Below, in pieces: positions 7,487-8,504 of a stretch of DNA of 8,504 bases (the stretch's first letter is position 1; each line of letters starts with the position of its first letter). The translations under genes and the position numbers were made by a program. The notes below the pieces were generated by a model. That model was not told the origin of the DNA. It ran no database searches and saw only the letters and a list, made by a program, of their open reading frames with translations. The DNA comes from Pseudomonadota bacterium (GTDB lineage: Bacteria; Pseudomonadota; Gammaproteobacteria; Burkholderiales; Ferrovaceae): positions 1 to 8,504 of the forward strand of contig JAJZHC010000053.1 of the NCBI GenBank assembly GCA_021804705.1, given 5' to 3'.

Positions 7487-7516
7487 ATTATAGCTTATTT
7501 TCTAACCAACTGTCCA
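7487..7516 (-). promoter_or_regulatory. Probable sigma70-type promoter of the rimP-nusA-infB operon
   Basis: On the minus strand a -35 element TGGACA (7516-7511, five of six consensus bases) is followed by an 18-base spacer and a perfect -10 TATAAT (7492-7487). Transcription would start near the G residues at 7482-7481, about 85 bases before the rimP ATG. The element overlaps the last codons and TAA of the aminopeptidase gene. It is the only strong promoter match noticed ahead of the tightly packed rimP to ABC-exporter group, so it is inferred to drive all six genes. Confidence 0.72.
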
Positions 7517-8504
7517 GAAAATGCACCCCCCAACTCACACCGAAGCCAGTGACGTCAGAGCCCACGGCCCCCAGGCCGCCTTCGTTGCTGGAGGCTGACA
7601 GATCCATGTGAATCCAGGGACGCTGTGCCGTGAAACGGGACAGAAAGCGTGCCGCCAGGATGTGATCTGCTGTCCCATCCGCAGTGCATTGTTTTACGTC
7701 GGCCACTTTGCTGTCGAGCTGGGGATCGTAATCAGCCGGGAACGGGAATGCTACCACCCGCTCACCCACGGCATCACCCACCGCAACTGCCAGATGGGCC
7801 AGCGGGCCGGTGCTGGCAAAAACACCACTGAATCGGCTGCCCAGCGCGGTATGCATGCTTCCCGTCAAGGTGGCGAAATCCAGCATCAGATCTGGTTGCT
7901 GGCGTGCAGCCAGCGTCAGGGTGTCGGCCAGGATCATGCGTCCTTCTGCATCAGTATGGATGATTTCGATGGTGGTGCCGTTGAGCGCCTTCACCACATC
8001 GTTTTGCTTGTATGCCTGCGGGCTGATGTGGTTCTGGGCCAGCGCCAGCCAGCAATCCACCACCACGGGCAGCCGCAGGCGGCTTACCGCTGACAAGATG
8101 CCCAGTGCCACGGCGGATCCGTTCATATCCTCGTGCATGCCATACATGTACTTGGCAGGTTTGAGGTTATGTCCTCCTGTATCAAAGCAAATCCCTTTCC
8201 CAACCAGGGCCACCCGTTTGCGTGCCCGAGGGCCGCGATACTGCAGATGCACCACGGCCGCATCGGCGGGGGCGCTTCCCTGTGCCACCGCCACGAAAGC
8301 ACCTGCACCCATGGCTTTGAGCCGGGACAAGGGGTACTCAGTCAACCGCCATCCTTCTTGCCGTGCCAAGACGCGAATCTGTTGGCGATAGTGAGCGGGC
8401 GTGAGTTCGTTGGGAGGAACCAGCGTCAGGCTGCGCGCCAGCGTGTTGCCTTCAGCAATGGCACGGGCCGCCGCGAAACGGGCCTCTTTGAGAACCACGC
8501 CCTG
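7488..8504 (-). CDS. M17 leucyl aminopeptidase family protein, 5' end cut off
   Basis: This is the catalytic C-terminal part of a cytosolic two-metal (zinc or manganese) aminopeptidase that removes N-terminal residues from peptides. The reading frame is open through the right edge, so the start and N-terminal domain lie outside. The 338 visible residues (numbered from the edge) correspond to about residue 168 onward of E. coli PepA. Every catalytic position is present at exactly the PepA spacing: metal ligands K103, D108, D126, D185 and E187, and catalytic K115 and R189, in the motifs GKGICFDTGG, LKP, HEDM and HTDAEGR. PepA itself has N where this protein has H183, and the region after FDTGG differs from it, so this is a divergent M17 subfamily rather than PepA proper. 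A GTG at 8498 is internal and not the real start. The gene ends with its own stop just before the rimP operon and is probably a separate transcription unit. Confidence 0.93.
   Translation of the reverse strand, partial: QGVVLKEARFAAARAIAEGNTLARSLTLVPPNELTPAHYRQQIRVLARQEGWRLTEYPLSRLKAMGAGAFVAVAQGSAPADAAVVHLQYRGPRARKRVALVGKGICFDTGGHNLKPAKYMYGMHEDMNGSAVALGILSAVSRLRLPVVVDCWLALAQNHISPQAYKQNDVVKALNGTTIEIIHTDAEGRMILADTLTLAARQQPDLMLDFATLTGSMHTALGSRFSGVFASTGPLAHLAVAVGDAVGERVVAFPFPADYDPQLDSKVADVKQCTADGTADHILAARFLSRFTAQRPWIHMDLSASSNEGGLGAVGSDVTGFGVSWGVHFLDSWLENKL

Noticed and set aside
7399..7487. A tRNA gene such as metY, which precedes rimP in E. coli.
   Set aside because: The 89-bp gap has no cloverleaf or conserved tRNA box sequences. 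It holds only the hairpin and leader.
1..8504. A new defence, mobile or biosynthetic system.
   Set aside because: Every gene on the coding strand belongs to a known family, and there are no inverted repeats, integrase or transposase genes, arrays or large unexplained gaps.

Overview
The window carries a conserved block of translation and transcription genes, all on the minus strand. Reading in the direction of transcription (right to left), the order is an M17 leucyl-aminopeptidase-family gene (5' end cut by the right edge), rimP, nusA, infB, rbfA, truB, and an Atm1-type ABC exporter (3' end cut by the left edge). Base composition is moderately G+C rich. The rimP-nusA-infB-rbfA-truB order, a NusA with two C-terminal helix-hairpin-helix repeats, and a roughly 900-residue IF2 with a long charged linker all point to a proteobacterium. 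The aminopeptidase variant and the overall protein flavour suggest Betaproteobacteria, but that placement is from memory of homologues and not from any search.

Layout: the aminopeptidase ends at 7488. A very good sigma70-type promoter (TGGACA, 18-nt spacer, TATAAT) lies across its last codons and stop. An 89-bp intergenic stretch before rimP holds a GC-rich hairpin followed by a T-run. From rimP (start 7398) onwards the genes are packed: 11 bp to nusA, 17 bp to infB, 15 bp to rbfA, a probable 26-bp overlap into truB, and 7 bp to the ABC exporter. No terminator or clear promoter is seen in any of these junctions, so the six genes are probably one transcript. There is no gene-free stretch longer than 300 bases, and no tRNA, rRNA, insertion sequence, CRISPR array or attachment site was seen.

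Functionally, RimP and RbfA mature the 30S subunit. IF2 (infB) places initiator tRNA and joins the subunits. TruB makes pseudouridine 55 in tRNA. NusA controls RNA polymerase pausing, termination and antitermination. The flanking genes differ in kind: a cytosolic peptidase upstream, and downstream a membrane half-transporter whose predicted ligand residues match the glutathione-conjugate exporter Atm1. I see no new defence, mobile or biosynthetic system. The points worth a second look are the promoter/terminator arrangement ahead of rimP, the forced TTG start of rbfA, and the Atm1-like exporter tied to the end of the operon.
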